Assembly (NCBI GenBank): GCA_047967505.1
Contig: CM106541.1
Strand: one strand, 5' to 3'
DNA length: 64,000 bases
Source: Dipteris shenzhenensis
Lineage: Eukaryota > Polypodiophyta > Polypodiopsida > Gleicheniales
Of the stretch, positions 10,934 to 20,152 are shown piece after piece. Numbering within the stretch: position 1 is the stretch's first letter; each line of letters begins with the position of its first letter. The notes below the pieces were generated by a model. It was given only the letters and a program-made list of their open reading frames with translations. It ran no database searches and was not told the origin of the DNA. The position numbers were made by a program, and so were the translations under genes.

Positions 10934-11385
10934 TCAACGGCCAGCAACTTCCAGCGCCCTATATCCCACTATGTGTGAGACAGTCGCATTAAAGCTGAAG
11001 AGCGAAGTTAGCCATAATCCATCCAATACACAAGCATTGTACTCTCGGTGGAGAAGGATATTAGATGACTTGATATCTCCGTCTGTAAATTTGGTACTCG
11101 TTCCGTGTAGATGAGCGACGCCTCTGACAATTGCCATTGCAATTTTCAATCGCGTCTCCCAATCCAAGCTAGACTCTGTAGAAGTCTTAGTGCAATGAAG
11201 CGCAATTGAGAGGCTCCCTGCGACAAATATTCATGCGCCAGTAGCTTGCAAGAGCACCAGTTTTTTTGTGTCGCTGCGACTCCAACTCCGTCGTCGAAAT
11301 CCGACCGCATCATCTGCAAAGAAGCGTCAAAGCTTCCACTTTTGCTAAGGTTCTCCAAAAAGCCACATGGTAGGATAAGGGTCAA
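10934..11385 (-). pseudogene. Captured LRR-III receptor kinase catalytic piece
   Basis: Two overlapping minus-strand frames. At 11385-11146 the reading is SGSFDASLQMM ... LLAHEYLSQG, the N-lobe/hinge area. At 11167-10934 it is MDWETRLKIAMAIVRGVAHL, then DGDIKSSNILLHREYNACVL, SLFSF and SHIVGYRALEVAG. The HGNIKSSNILL-like catalytic loop (Asn instead of HRD Arg-Asp) and GYRAPEV-like activation-segment end are characteristic of the LRR-III receptor-like kinase subfamily, many of which are pseudokinases. The DFG position reads LDGLW and GYRAPE reads GYRALE. Frameshifts make it non-coding. It is intronless and antisense within the element. Confidence 0.85.
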
Positions 11386-12000
11386 CTGTGGTTAGTTTGG
11401 TGTGGCTGGTCAACTTAACCTAGGTAGGATTAACCTTGGTCAACAAGTAGATAGGGTTGGTCAAGCCAAACCCAGGTTAACCCACTAAGCCATGGTTAGG
11501 GTTGGTTAATATGCCACCTAAGCACATAGCCCTTGCTAAGCATAGTATGGAATTCAGCATGTGAATCCCTGTGCCACATCATCAAAGGCCCTCTTCTTCA
11601 CAAAACCTTCAACAAGCCATAACTTGCAATCCAAAAAGAATTTGCACACACTCCAAAAAGGAAAAGTGATTGTCTTTTTGAGCTCTACGCGCCTGTCAGA
11701 TCAGAATCATTGTATGCAATTAGACACTGCCAATATTGAAAGAAATCAATTGGTAAGACCTTTGCAACAAATGGAAAAGTGACGTATGAATGCAAAAAGC
11801 ATGCCAAAAGCACAAGTGCATGAGATGACCATAGCACGAAGCATGGCATCCACACATAAAGCATTAAGGCACATGGAAGAACAAAGCATCATGCATGAAG
11901 CTACACCGAACACCATCGTCATCAAGCCATGAGCCAAAAGGTGACATCAATGGAATGTATTGAGAAACAAACCTTGCCAACCTTGCCTATATTTTGTAAA
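11386..12000 (+). other. Nested element interior without recognisable coding
   Basis: Contains a GGTTAGGGTTGGTTAA-like repeated stretch (11395-11520) and a plus-strand frame at 11561-11782 with no known domain. Nothing else is seen. Confidence 0.35.
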
Positions 12001-12174
12001 TCAAGCCTGACCACCTGAGAGTAGCTATGAAAGCACCCAGGGGAGGTATTGACAATGTAAAATCCACACTTTACCACCTTAAGTAGCAATGCATGCACTA
12101 AGGGGAGGTGATGGATTTGTAACTCACATCTGACCACCTTGCAGTAGCCAAAGGATTATGGCACCAAGGGGAGG
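12001..12174 (+). repeat. Three degenerate approx. 65 bp repeats ending in PPT
   Basis: Each unit carries CTGACCACCT...GTAGC...GCAC and an AGGGGAGG motif, at 12039, 12101 and 12167. Only the last abuts the 3' LTR (12175) and acts as the primer site; the others are polypurine-tract look-alikes. Confidence 0.75.
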
Positions 12175-12499
12175 TGTTGAGAGTTGTGGTGCCATGAGCA
12201 CATGTAGAGCAAAGTTATGAGCAAAGGGTAAGCTGCCACATGGCATGGAGGAGATATCCCACATGTGAGCAAGCAAATGGATGTAAGTACCCTCACCTAT
12301 AAAAGGGAGGTTCATTTGAAGTAATATCAATCAAGCACTTTGCACTATCTCAAGATTCTTTTTATGAGTCCAAGCTAATCTATCTTGGAACCTAATTGAC
12401 TTGAGATACATGTCATGAGCACTCTCTTCATCATGTTTCCACACAGGTTTCATCCACCTTAGAGTGCTCCATAGTTCTTGAGGCACACATGTTTTGTCA
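12175..12499 (+). repeat. 3' LTR of nested element
   Basis: TGTTGAGAGTTGTGG...GTTTTGTCA, 325 bp. It carries 22 extra bases (CAGGTTTCATCC... near 12445) relative to the 5' LTR. Confidence 0.9.
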
Positions 12500-12561
12500 C
12501 CTTCTTCTAAACCCTGAACCTTCCTCTAACCCTTAAACTCCTCCTAAACCCTGCAACCCCC

Positions 12562-12583
12562 AATGAAGGCAAAAGCCTTCATT
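12562..12583 (+). other. Conserved LTR hairpin
   Basis: AATGAAGGC-AAAA-GCCTTCATT, a perfect 9 bp stem. Equivalents lie at 2329-2346, 3105-3122, 16936-16957, 18055-18076 and, inverted, at 19197-19216, with compensatory base changes. Confidence 0.7.
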
Positions 12584-12806
12584 ACCTCAACCATGATGAT
12601 GCATGTTCCTTTTACACATGCATGCACTATGTTTGCTTACCACACTTAAGCCTACCTCTCTCACTGGAATATGACTCAAGATCCTAAGCTACACGTATAC
12701 TACAAATGACAATCCTGATATATTTGTAGGTGACAAAAAGCCTCGGAACCCTGCAACTGTGAATACCCTGCTCTTGATGCAGAAGCCATGGGAAAGAGCC
12801 AACATT

Positions 12807-12824
12807 TGGTGCCACTGTCAAGGA
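12807..12824 (+). other. E-family primer-binding site, copy A
   Basis: TGGTGCCACTGTCAAGGA two bases after the LTR end. It resembles the TGGCGCCGTTGCCGGGGA site of plant Athila/Tat gypsy elements (tRNA-Asp type). The same site is at 17182 and, best conserved, inverted at 18981-18999. Confidence 0.55.
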
Positions 12825-14080
12825 GACTAGTGTCTCAAGTAACGAGTAAACATATGCAAGTATGTATAAAAAACAAACTATTATAAACTTTCATGAACAT
12901 AACACTCAAGGGAAAGGAGAGTAAAAATTTTTCCAACTCTAGCCAAACATATCAACCCCAAGCATCAACCTTGGGTTACTACCTTAAGAAATTTTCTTTA
13001 TTTCTTAAAAAGAAGCCACTTAATAAACATTCAGACTAGGTAGTGGACACGAATGCGTAGAACTTGCAATTTTGATCATTTCAGCTTTTGACAGAAGAGT
13101 GATCCAAGCTAACCATAAAAAGTTATGGCTCCGAAAGAGTTTAGAGTTTAATCCAAAACTAACACCCATTTCCTATAAAAACCCACTCCACCCCCTCATT
13201 CTTCTTCTTTCCATCTTGCCTCCATTTCTCTTCCCCATTCTGAGCCCTATGTAAGACATTCCTCCCTCTCCATTGACCACGACCCTACTCCCATCCTCAC
13301 ATGCTGAGTCTCGTAGGCGATAACCTAGCCATCCACCCACCATCCATTCATCCTCAACAATCCCGTTACATTGAGAAAGACTTGGAGAGCATCCATCTCT
13401 TCCTCCCTTTAGATTTCCATCAAAGTTTTCCATCCATCAAGTTGCCTCCACCCCCCTCCCTCTCCCACTCCACCTCCACCCCTCCACCCCATCCCCACCC
13501 CACCCACCCCCTCTCCACCCCCCTCCATCCCCTCCACCCACCCCCAACCCCCCTCCACCCCCCTTCCATCCCCCACCCCACCCCCTCCACCACCACCCCT
13601 CCATCTCCACCAAACCCCCCCCCCCCTCTCGACCCCCCTCCCCTCCATCTCCATCACCACCCCCCTCCACCCTCCATCTCCAAACCCCCCCCCCCCCTCC
13701 CTCTCCACCACCCCCCTTCCCCCCCCCCCCCCCCCCTCTCCATCTCCACCCAAAAGAAAAAGAAAATGAAAAAGAGAGTCTTTTTCGAAGAAAAAATTAC
13801 CTATTTTTTCCCTTTCAAGTTAGGGGTCCATATCTTGGCCTTTTGTAGGCACAAATCGTACCCGACTTGAACCCAAATTTCACACATGCAAAGACCTATA
13901 TTAAACAAGAATTTTCAATTCTTAACTATCATTTTGAGTCTCCATAGTCACCACCATGTAGGCACTGATTTCCACCCATCAATTATATATATTTGGCCAT
14001 TTTCGAGCTATGAAGATCAAAATCAATTGTTGATTTCAAAGTCAAATGCACTCACTTGAAAGATACAATTAAGCATTGTG
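12825..14080 (+). other. E-family leader
   Basis: Untranslated leader between primer site and gag. It contains a poly-pyrimidine block (13435-13745). Related sequence, inverted, is seen at 18297-18980. No gene is seen; the Pro-rich frame 13301-13870 is compositional. Confidence 0.5.
13435..13745 (+). repeat. C-rich tract in E leader
   Basis: About 310 bp of CCACC/CTCC units with C runs up to about 20, nearly free of G on the plus strand. It mirrors in composition the purine tract at the 3' end of the same element. Confidence 0.9.
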
Positions 14081-15470
14081 TATGCACCTCAGACCTTCTC
14101 GTAGAAGAAAGAGCCACATGGACACAGCTGTCTGAGAAGTTTAGAAGAAGGTTCCAAATAGAAAGGCTACAAGATAGCCCTACATTGCAACTAGTAGATA
14201 TAGAAATGCACTAGAAAGAAAAGGTCAGAACATACTTGGGAAGAATGAAAATATTAATAGCAAAGTGTGTTCCCTGACCAGATGACAAGTACCTCATAGA
14301 ATGGTTCATATCTGGACTTTTAAAATCCATTCACAAGGACATGGAAAAAGTCACTAGATATCTGCATTTCAACGACACTCATGAAGTTGCAATCGACATT
14401 GAGGACAACATGATCAATTTTGACAGCAATAGTGATGACTATAAATCAAGTCATCGAGACAAGAAATCTTTGAAGAAGGGAATCATTTGCAACAAGGATT
14501 GCACCACCTAGGACAGAGTGGAAGCCATGGCCCTAAGAGTAAAATATGGAATGATGCATGCCATCGAGAAAAAGTTGCCCGTCTCTCAGCCACCACAGCA
14601 CCAACAAAGAGAATGTCTGGTGCCCATACGATGATGTAAATACTTGTTTCTATAATATGAGGGTAGCCTACCCTGGCCCCAACAATACCAATAGCCACCA
14701 ATCCTAATAAATAGGCAACCACAATTAGCACCTAATGCACAAGTGCCATGGATCAATCCCCTCTTGGTGAGGATATAAGTGCCTCAACTATTGAGGAATC
14801 CCAATCCTCTACAATATCCTCAAGCTCCCATTCTAGCTCCAGTAGCTCCAATGCAGCAACTCCAACCTATAGAGTTGGAACCTCATTATGAGTATGAAAT
14901 AGAATACCCTATGTACTACATGGATGTTGTCGAAGAGCTTATTCCAGTGTATGCTAATCAAGTAATGCCCGCCACATATCGAACACCCATCAAGTGTTTC
15001 AATTAAGGGGAAAACCACCACATTGTGGCATGCCCAGTAAGATTAACCCCGTCACATTTCAACCTATGTGTAGGGAGTGTGGAGTTGGGCATCCATGTAT
15101 GGTAAGAGCAAAGCCTCAACCAACCAAGGACATAAATCCTGATGTATCTCTAGGGATGATCATTGTGGAAAATCACAGGTTGCTACACAAAGCGTGGTAT
15201 TGCAACTAGTATTGATCATAACAAGATGGCAAAAACATCTTTCCACTCAAAAAGCAAAGAGCCCTCTAGCAAAACAAGCAATGCCAATCCCACAACTCAG
15301 TGAGGCATGATGCCTAGCACATCTACTGAAAGTGCAACCCAAGAAGCAATGGAAGCATAACCCAATGCAAAAACTGAGAAAGCTCGTGATCAATCCTTGA
15401 AGCAATGGATACAACAAGAGCGAGAGAAATTTGAGACAGACAAGATGAGGGTGCTCTAATCCTTGATGAG
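14080..15470 (+). pseudogene. E-family gag, copy 2
   Basis: Retrotransposon gag (capsid/nucleocapsid) remnant. 14110-14450 reads WTQLSEKFRRRFQIERLQDS, LGRMKILIAKCVP, DDKYLIEWFISGLLKSIHKD and HEVAIDIEDNM, which fits the Retrotrans_gag pattern. In-frame stops lie at about 14212 and 14275. 14779-15006 is the P/Q-rich and Y-rich stretch. Two knuckle-like motifs follow (CFN...HHIVACP; CRECGVGHPCM). The frame ends with EREKFETDKMRVL and a stop at about 15459. No protease, RT, RNase H or integrase is present before the 3' LTR, so the family is non-autonomous as seen here. Confidence 0.7.
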
Positions 15471-16280
15471 GGTGGGGGAGGGGAAGAAGGGGGGGTGGAG
15501 GGGGGGGGTCATGGAGATGGAGGGGGGAGGGCAGAAGAAAAGGGGGGGGGGGATGGTGGAGGCAGAAGAAAAGGGGAGGTTGGGGGGGGGAGGGGGAGGG
15601 GGAAAGGGGATGAGAGGGGGGGTGGAGGGGGGTGGTGGTTGTGGAGGGGGGAGAAAGAGGTAGTAGAGGGAGGTAGAGAGATGGTGGGAGAGGGTGAAGG
15701 TGGGGTGGAGAGAGGTGGGGGGGTGGAGGGAGAAAGGGGGAGGGATGTGGGGAGATGGTGAAGTGGTGGGGGGGAGGGAATATGGCATGGAGGGAGAAAG
15801 AGGGAGTACAGGGAGGTAGAGAGATAGTGGGAGAGGGTGAGGGTGAGGTCAAGGGAGGTGGGGGGTGGAGGGAGATAGGGAGATGGTGGAGGAGGTGGGG
15901 AGATAGTGGAGAGGGGGGGGATGGGGGTGGTGGTTGGGGGGGGGAGGGGAGAGAGGGTGGAGAGGGGTGGAAAGGGGGGGGAGAGGGGGGTGGTGGTTTG
16001 GGGGGAGAGGGGTGGAGAGCAAAGGGGGAGGGGGAGAGGGGTGGAGAGGGGGGCGGAAGGGGGGAGGTGGTTGTGGGGGGAGGGGTGGTAGGTTGGGGGG
16101 AGACGGGGGAGGGGGAGGGGGGGGTAGTGGAGGGGGGAGAAAGAGGGAGTAGAGGTAGGTAGAGAGATGGTGGGAGAGAGTGAGGGTGGGGTGGAGAGAG
16201 GTGGGGGGGTGGAGGGAGAAAGGTGGAGATGGTGGGGTGGCAATGAGGAGGGAATATGGGGTGGAGGTAGAAAGAGGGAG
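15470..16280 (+). repeat. Purine-rich tract before E LTR B
   Basis: About 810 bp, same unit types and order as 8187-8963, with small indels. It abuts the LTR start at 16281. Sharing between copies shows the expansion predates their separation. Confidence 0.9.
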
Positions 16281-17179
16281 TGTTGTCTCTATGCCAACAT
16301 GGACTTAGGTAGTACAAGATGTGTGTGTAGAGAGTAGTGGCAAAGCTCCACTTGTACTTGCATAAGGCTAGGAATAATCCCTCTTAGAAATCCAACTTGC
16401 AAGTTCTACATACGATTCCTATATCCAACATGCGAGTTCTACATGCAAATCCTACATGCGAGCTCTATATGCAACTCCTAGATGCACGTTGTTCTACATG
16501 CAACTCCTACTTATAACTCCTACATTCAAGCTCTACATGCGAGTCCTACACGCAACTCCTACATGCGAGTTCTACATGCAACTCCTACATGCAACATGCA
16601 ACTCCTACATGCAACTTGCAGCTCCTACATGCAACTTCTATATGCAAGTTCTACATGTAGAGAGAGAATGTCTTAGAATTTCTACATGTAGAGAGAGAAG
16701 CTCTCCAACTTGTATAAATACCCCATAATGGAATGAAGCCCACCCTCTTTGGGACATTGTGTGAGTTCTCCACCATGTACTCTACCCTGAACCTTGGATG
16801 CTCCTTCTAACCCTTGAACCTCTTCTAAACTCTGGAACCTCTTCTAAATTATGGAACCTCCTAAACCTTCGAATCTTCTTCTAAACCCTAAACCTCCCTC
16901 TAACCCTTAAACTCCTCCTAAACTTTGCAAACCCCAATGAAGGCGAAATCCTTCATTACCTCAACCATGATGATGCATGTTCCTTTTACACATGCATGCA
17001 CTATGTTTGCTTACCACACTTAAGCCTACATCTCTCATTGGAACACTTTCTCGAGGTCCTAAGCTACACGTATACTACAAATGACAATCCCGATATATTT
17101 ATAGGTGACAAAAAGCCTCGGAACCCTGCAACTAAGAACACCCTGCTCTTGATGCGGAAGCCGTGGGAAAGAGCCAACA
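16281..17179 (+). repeat. E-family LTR B (899 bp)
   Basis: TGTTGTCTCTATGCC...GAGCCAACA, followed by TTTGGTGCCACTGCCAAGGA (primer site). It is the empty-site counterpart of LTR A and shows that the 9615-12499 element is an insertion. TATA box at 16713-16720, hairpin at 16936-16957. Confidence 0.8.
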
Positions 17180-17437
17180 TTTGGTGCCACTGCCAAGGAG
17201 ACTAGTGTCTCAAAGAATGAGTAAACATACGCAGGTATGTATAAAAAACAAACTATTATAAACTTTCATGAACATAACACTCAAGGGAAAGGAGAGTAAA
17301 AATTTTTCCAACTCTAGCCAAACATATCAACCCCAAGCATCAACCTTGGGTTACTACCTTAAAAAATTTTCTTTATTTCTTAAAAAGAAGCCACTTGATA
17401 AACATTCAGGCTAGGTAGTGGACATGAATGCGTAGAG
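17180..17437 (+). other. E leader fragment after LTR B
   Basis: Matches 12805-13063 closely, then breaks at GAATGCGTAGA and continues into the middle of another E LTR. It is therefore a deletion or recombination joint. Confidence 0.6.
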
Positions 17438-18296
17438 TTTGTCTTACAATTTCTACATGCAAAGAGAGAAGCTCTCCAACTTGTATAAATACAGAATGAA
17501 GCTTGGTACACTCTTTGGGACATTGTGTTGAGTTCTACTTTGGTATTCCAAGCAATTGTCTCAAGTGTCCATGCTTCCTTGCACTCCATGTCCAAAAGCA
17601 TGTCCTAACCTTGCAACTCCTCCTGCCCTCTCCTCCAACCTTGCAACCCATCCTCTCCCTCACCTCCTCCCTCCTCGTCCTCCCTTTTGCTCCTCGTCCT
17701 CCCTTCTCCTCCTCCTCCTCCTCCTCCTCCTCCTCCCTCCTCCTCCCTTCTCCTCCTCCCTCCTCCTCCTCTCTCCTCTCTCTTCTTTCCCCCATCCTCT
17801 TGCACCTTCTTTCTCTACCACTCCTATGCTCCCCCTAAACCCTTAGTTCCTCAACCCTTAACCTCCATGATCTACGAGGGAGACAAGTTCACCATGTTCT
17901 CTACCCTGAACCTTGGATCCTCCTTCTAACCCTTGAACCTCTTCTAAACTCTAGAACCTCTTCTAAACTCAGGAACCTCCTAAACCTTGGAACCTCCTTC
18001 TAAACACTAAACCTCCCTCTAACCCTTAAACTCCTCCTAAACCCTACAATCCCCAATGAAGGCAAAAGTCTTCATTACCACAACCATGATGATACATGTT
18101 CCTTTTACACATGCATGCACTATGTTGCTTACCACACTTAAGCCTGTGTCTCTCACTGGAATACGACTTGAGGTCCTAAGCTACACGTATACTACAAACG
18201 ACAACCCTGATATATCTGTAGGTGACAAAAAGCCTTGGAATCTTGCATGTGAGAATACCCTACTCTTCCTATGAAAGCTGTGGGAAAGAGCCAACA
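17438..18296 (+). repeat. E-family LTR C, 5' truncated
   Basis: Starts inside the LTR (GTCTTACAATTTCTACATGC), keeps the TATA box (17484-17491) and hairpin (18055-18076), and ends GAGCCAACA at 18296. It differs from A and B by a CTCC-rich expansion at about 17620-17840. No primer site follows; an inverted E leader begins at 18297. Confidence 0.7.
17620..17840 (+). repeat. CTCCTC-rich microsatellite-like expansion in LTR C
   Basis: Runs of CTCCTC and TCCTCC. A reverse-complement tract with the same make-up lies at 19376-19505 in the inverted LTR D. Confidence 0.85.
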
Positions 18297-18980
18297 AGGA
18301 GGTAAAGAGATAGTGGGAGAGGGTGAAGGTGGGATGGAGGGAGATAGGGAGATGGTGGAGGAGGTGGGGAGATGGTGGGGTGGAGGTGGAGTGAGAAAGG
18401 GGATGTATAGAGAGGTAGAGAGATGATGGAGGGAGGTAGAGAGATGGTTACCTTGAGAGGTGGAGCTAGTAGATGGACGAAACAAGTGGAGGCAGTGGGG
18501 AGGGGGGTGGTGGGAATTGGAAGAGGAGGGGATGAATGATGGAAAAAGTGGAGGTGTTGGGGAGGGGGATGATGGGAGGTGGAGATAGAAGTGGTGGAGA
18601 TGAAGGGAGGAAGTTCAACAAAAAAGTGGTCGTGGTGGTGAGGAGTGGAGGTGATAGAAAAAGCGATGGTGGTGGAGAGAGTGGACAGAAATTTGGAGTG
18701 AATGATAGAAAAATGGAGGTGTAGAGGCTTGAGAAGTGGGAGAGAAAGGAATGATGGGGATGGGCATCCCTTTTATAAGATATGGAGAGTTCTAGGGGTT
18801 TTGATCTTAATTACTTAATGTGTCTTAAGCGAAAACACAGGTTAGCCTTATTTTTAACCTTAATTGGAAGTATTTTTGCACTCCTTTGCCTTGAGAGATG
18901 TTGCATTTATGGATTCCAATAGGTCGTTCTTCCTCACATGGGTAAACACAAGATCCACTTTCACTTTGATAGGCACTAAC
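18297..18980 (-). other. Inverted E leader (copy D)
   Basis: On the minus strand this runs from the primer site (18981-18999) through a CTTATAAAAGGGATG stretch into a C-rich tract, which is the purine-rich 18297-18760 on the plus strand. This is the same order as in the leader 12825-13745. It joins LTR C head to head at 18296/18297. Confidence 0.6.
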
Positions 18981-18999
18981 CTCCCCGACAACAGTGCCA
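18981..18999 (-). other. E-type primer-binding site, copy D
   Basis: Minus strand reads TTTTGGCACTGTTGTCGGGG, directly after an LTR end GACAGCA. It is closer to the Athila/Tat consensus than the A and B sites. Confidence 0.6.
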
Positions 19000-19002
19000 A
19001 AA

Positions 19003-19800
19003 TGCTGTCACTATTTCTCCCAAGTGCAGGTTTCGAGGTGTTGGTCACCTACAATCATGTTATTACTTGTTGTAGCATAGGTGTACACATGTATCATAGG
19101 TCCTTGGCTCATATTCTAGTGAGAGGTGTAGGCTAAAGTGTAGAAAGTAGATCTATGCATGCATGGATGAGAAAGAGTGCTGGATCACAAGGATGGATGG
19201 AGGCTTTCGCCTCCATGGGAGTTCAAGGGTTTAGAAGGAGGTTGTAAAGTTCGAAAGGGGAAAGGGTTGAGACACTATCTAGGGCTTCCAAGGTTCAGAG
19301 AGGATTGCATGGTTTAGGAGGAGTTCAAAGTTTAGAAGTGGAGAGCTATTCTCCTTCGTGACTTGGACGGGTAAGGGTTGAGGAGGAGGGACAAGGGAGG
19401 AGGGAGGAGGAGGACGAGGGAAGAAGGAGGAGCAAGAGGAGGAGGAGGAGGGAGGAGGAGGGAGGATGATGGAGGAGGAGGAGGAGGAGGAGGAGGGATG
19501 AGGAGAAGGAGTAGGGAGTACAAGGGTAGGGAGTGCAAGGGTAAGGGCATGCTAGAAAACGATAGTGTAAGAGAGAATGGACACAATGGAGATCAACCAC
19601 ATGAACACAATAGTGAGCTTGAACACTGAACCCCAACGAGTGGGAGCTTCATTCCATTGAGAGATATTTATACATGGTTGTCTCTACACAATCCCTACAT
19701 ACCTCCATGGTGGGACCTCTTTTGTAGGAGACCTTTTGGACACCCTTTCGACAAGAGTCCCTCCACTTGAAATACTTTTAATTCCGTCCATTGTCTGCTC
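19003..19800 (-). repeat. E-family LTR D, inverted
   Basis: Minus strand: TATA box (TATAAATATC near 19667), AATGGAATGAAGC, a CTCC tract, the GAAA hairpin (19197-19216), CACTGGAATATGA-like and GTAGGTGAC blocks, ending in CA at 19003. The same order as LTRs A-C, though diverged. The outer edge near 19800 is uncertain. Its segment 19120-19345 also resembles the copia-1 LTR. Confidence 0.55.
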
Positions 19801-19854
19801 ATGTGAGAGATAGATTTCTTCTTTGAGAGGATACTTGAGTGATTACGGAGTTTT

Positions 19855-20152
19855 TGTAAAGAATAAGGGAGAGAGATAGGAGACTCAAGTTCAGCTTTCT
19901 TCACAACACACAAAAGAGAGAGGACACAAGGTTGGAGGGTGAAGCCTTTCTTCACTTTTGCACACAACAACAATACAATAGAAGAGGGAAATACCCTATA
20001 TGTCAAACCCTAGAATACGTGGTTCATATGTGAACCCAAACCAAAAACATACGTGGTAGTCTAACTACACCACGAGTACAACTAACATAGGCGGTGACAT
20101 AAATGATAGTCATCCAAGAGATATATCGGGGGTAGAGCTTGATATCTCAACA
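19855..20152 (-). repeat. Copia-2 3' LTR
   Basis: Minus strand TGTTGAGATATCAAGC...CTTTACA, 298 bp. The pol frame runs through the polypurine tract and ends inside this LTR at 20110. Confidence 0.95.

Larger units (their letters stand above)
9610..12504 (+). mobile_element. Non-autonomous LTR retroelement with captured kinase pieces
   Basis: Complete element nested in E LTR A. It has LTRs of 302 and 325 bp (TG...CA), a 5 bp target duplication CCTTC (9610-9614 and 12500-12504), an initiator-Met-type primer site directly after the first LTR and a purine tract directly before the second. The 2.26 kb interior holds no gag or pol. It carries pieces of a host LRR receptor-like kinase on the opposite strand. 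This is the hallmark of a LARD/TRIM-type element that has transduced gene sequence and depends on another element's enzymes. Confidence 0.9.
8964..12804 (+). repeat. E-family LTR A, with nested element
   Basis: Begins TGTTGTCTCTATGC and ends GAGCCAACA, followed by a primer-site-like sequence. It aligns to LTR B (16281-17179). Without the nested 2890 bp (9615-12504) it is about 951 bp. It contains the TACATGC minisatellite, a TATA box, (CTTCTAAACCT)-type degenerate repeats and the hairpin at 12562-12583. It is both 3' LTR of copy 1 and 5' LTR of copy 2. Confidence 0.75.

Noticed and set aside
13301-13870. 189-codon Pro-rich protein with a normal-looking start
   Set aside because: It lies in the E leader between primer site and gag; most residues are encoded by the CCACC/CTCC tract.
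17503-17929. Ser/Leu/Pro-rich frames in LTR C and Glu/Gly-rich frames opposite
   Set aside because: Produced by the CTCCTC expansion; absent from the homologous LTRs A and B.
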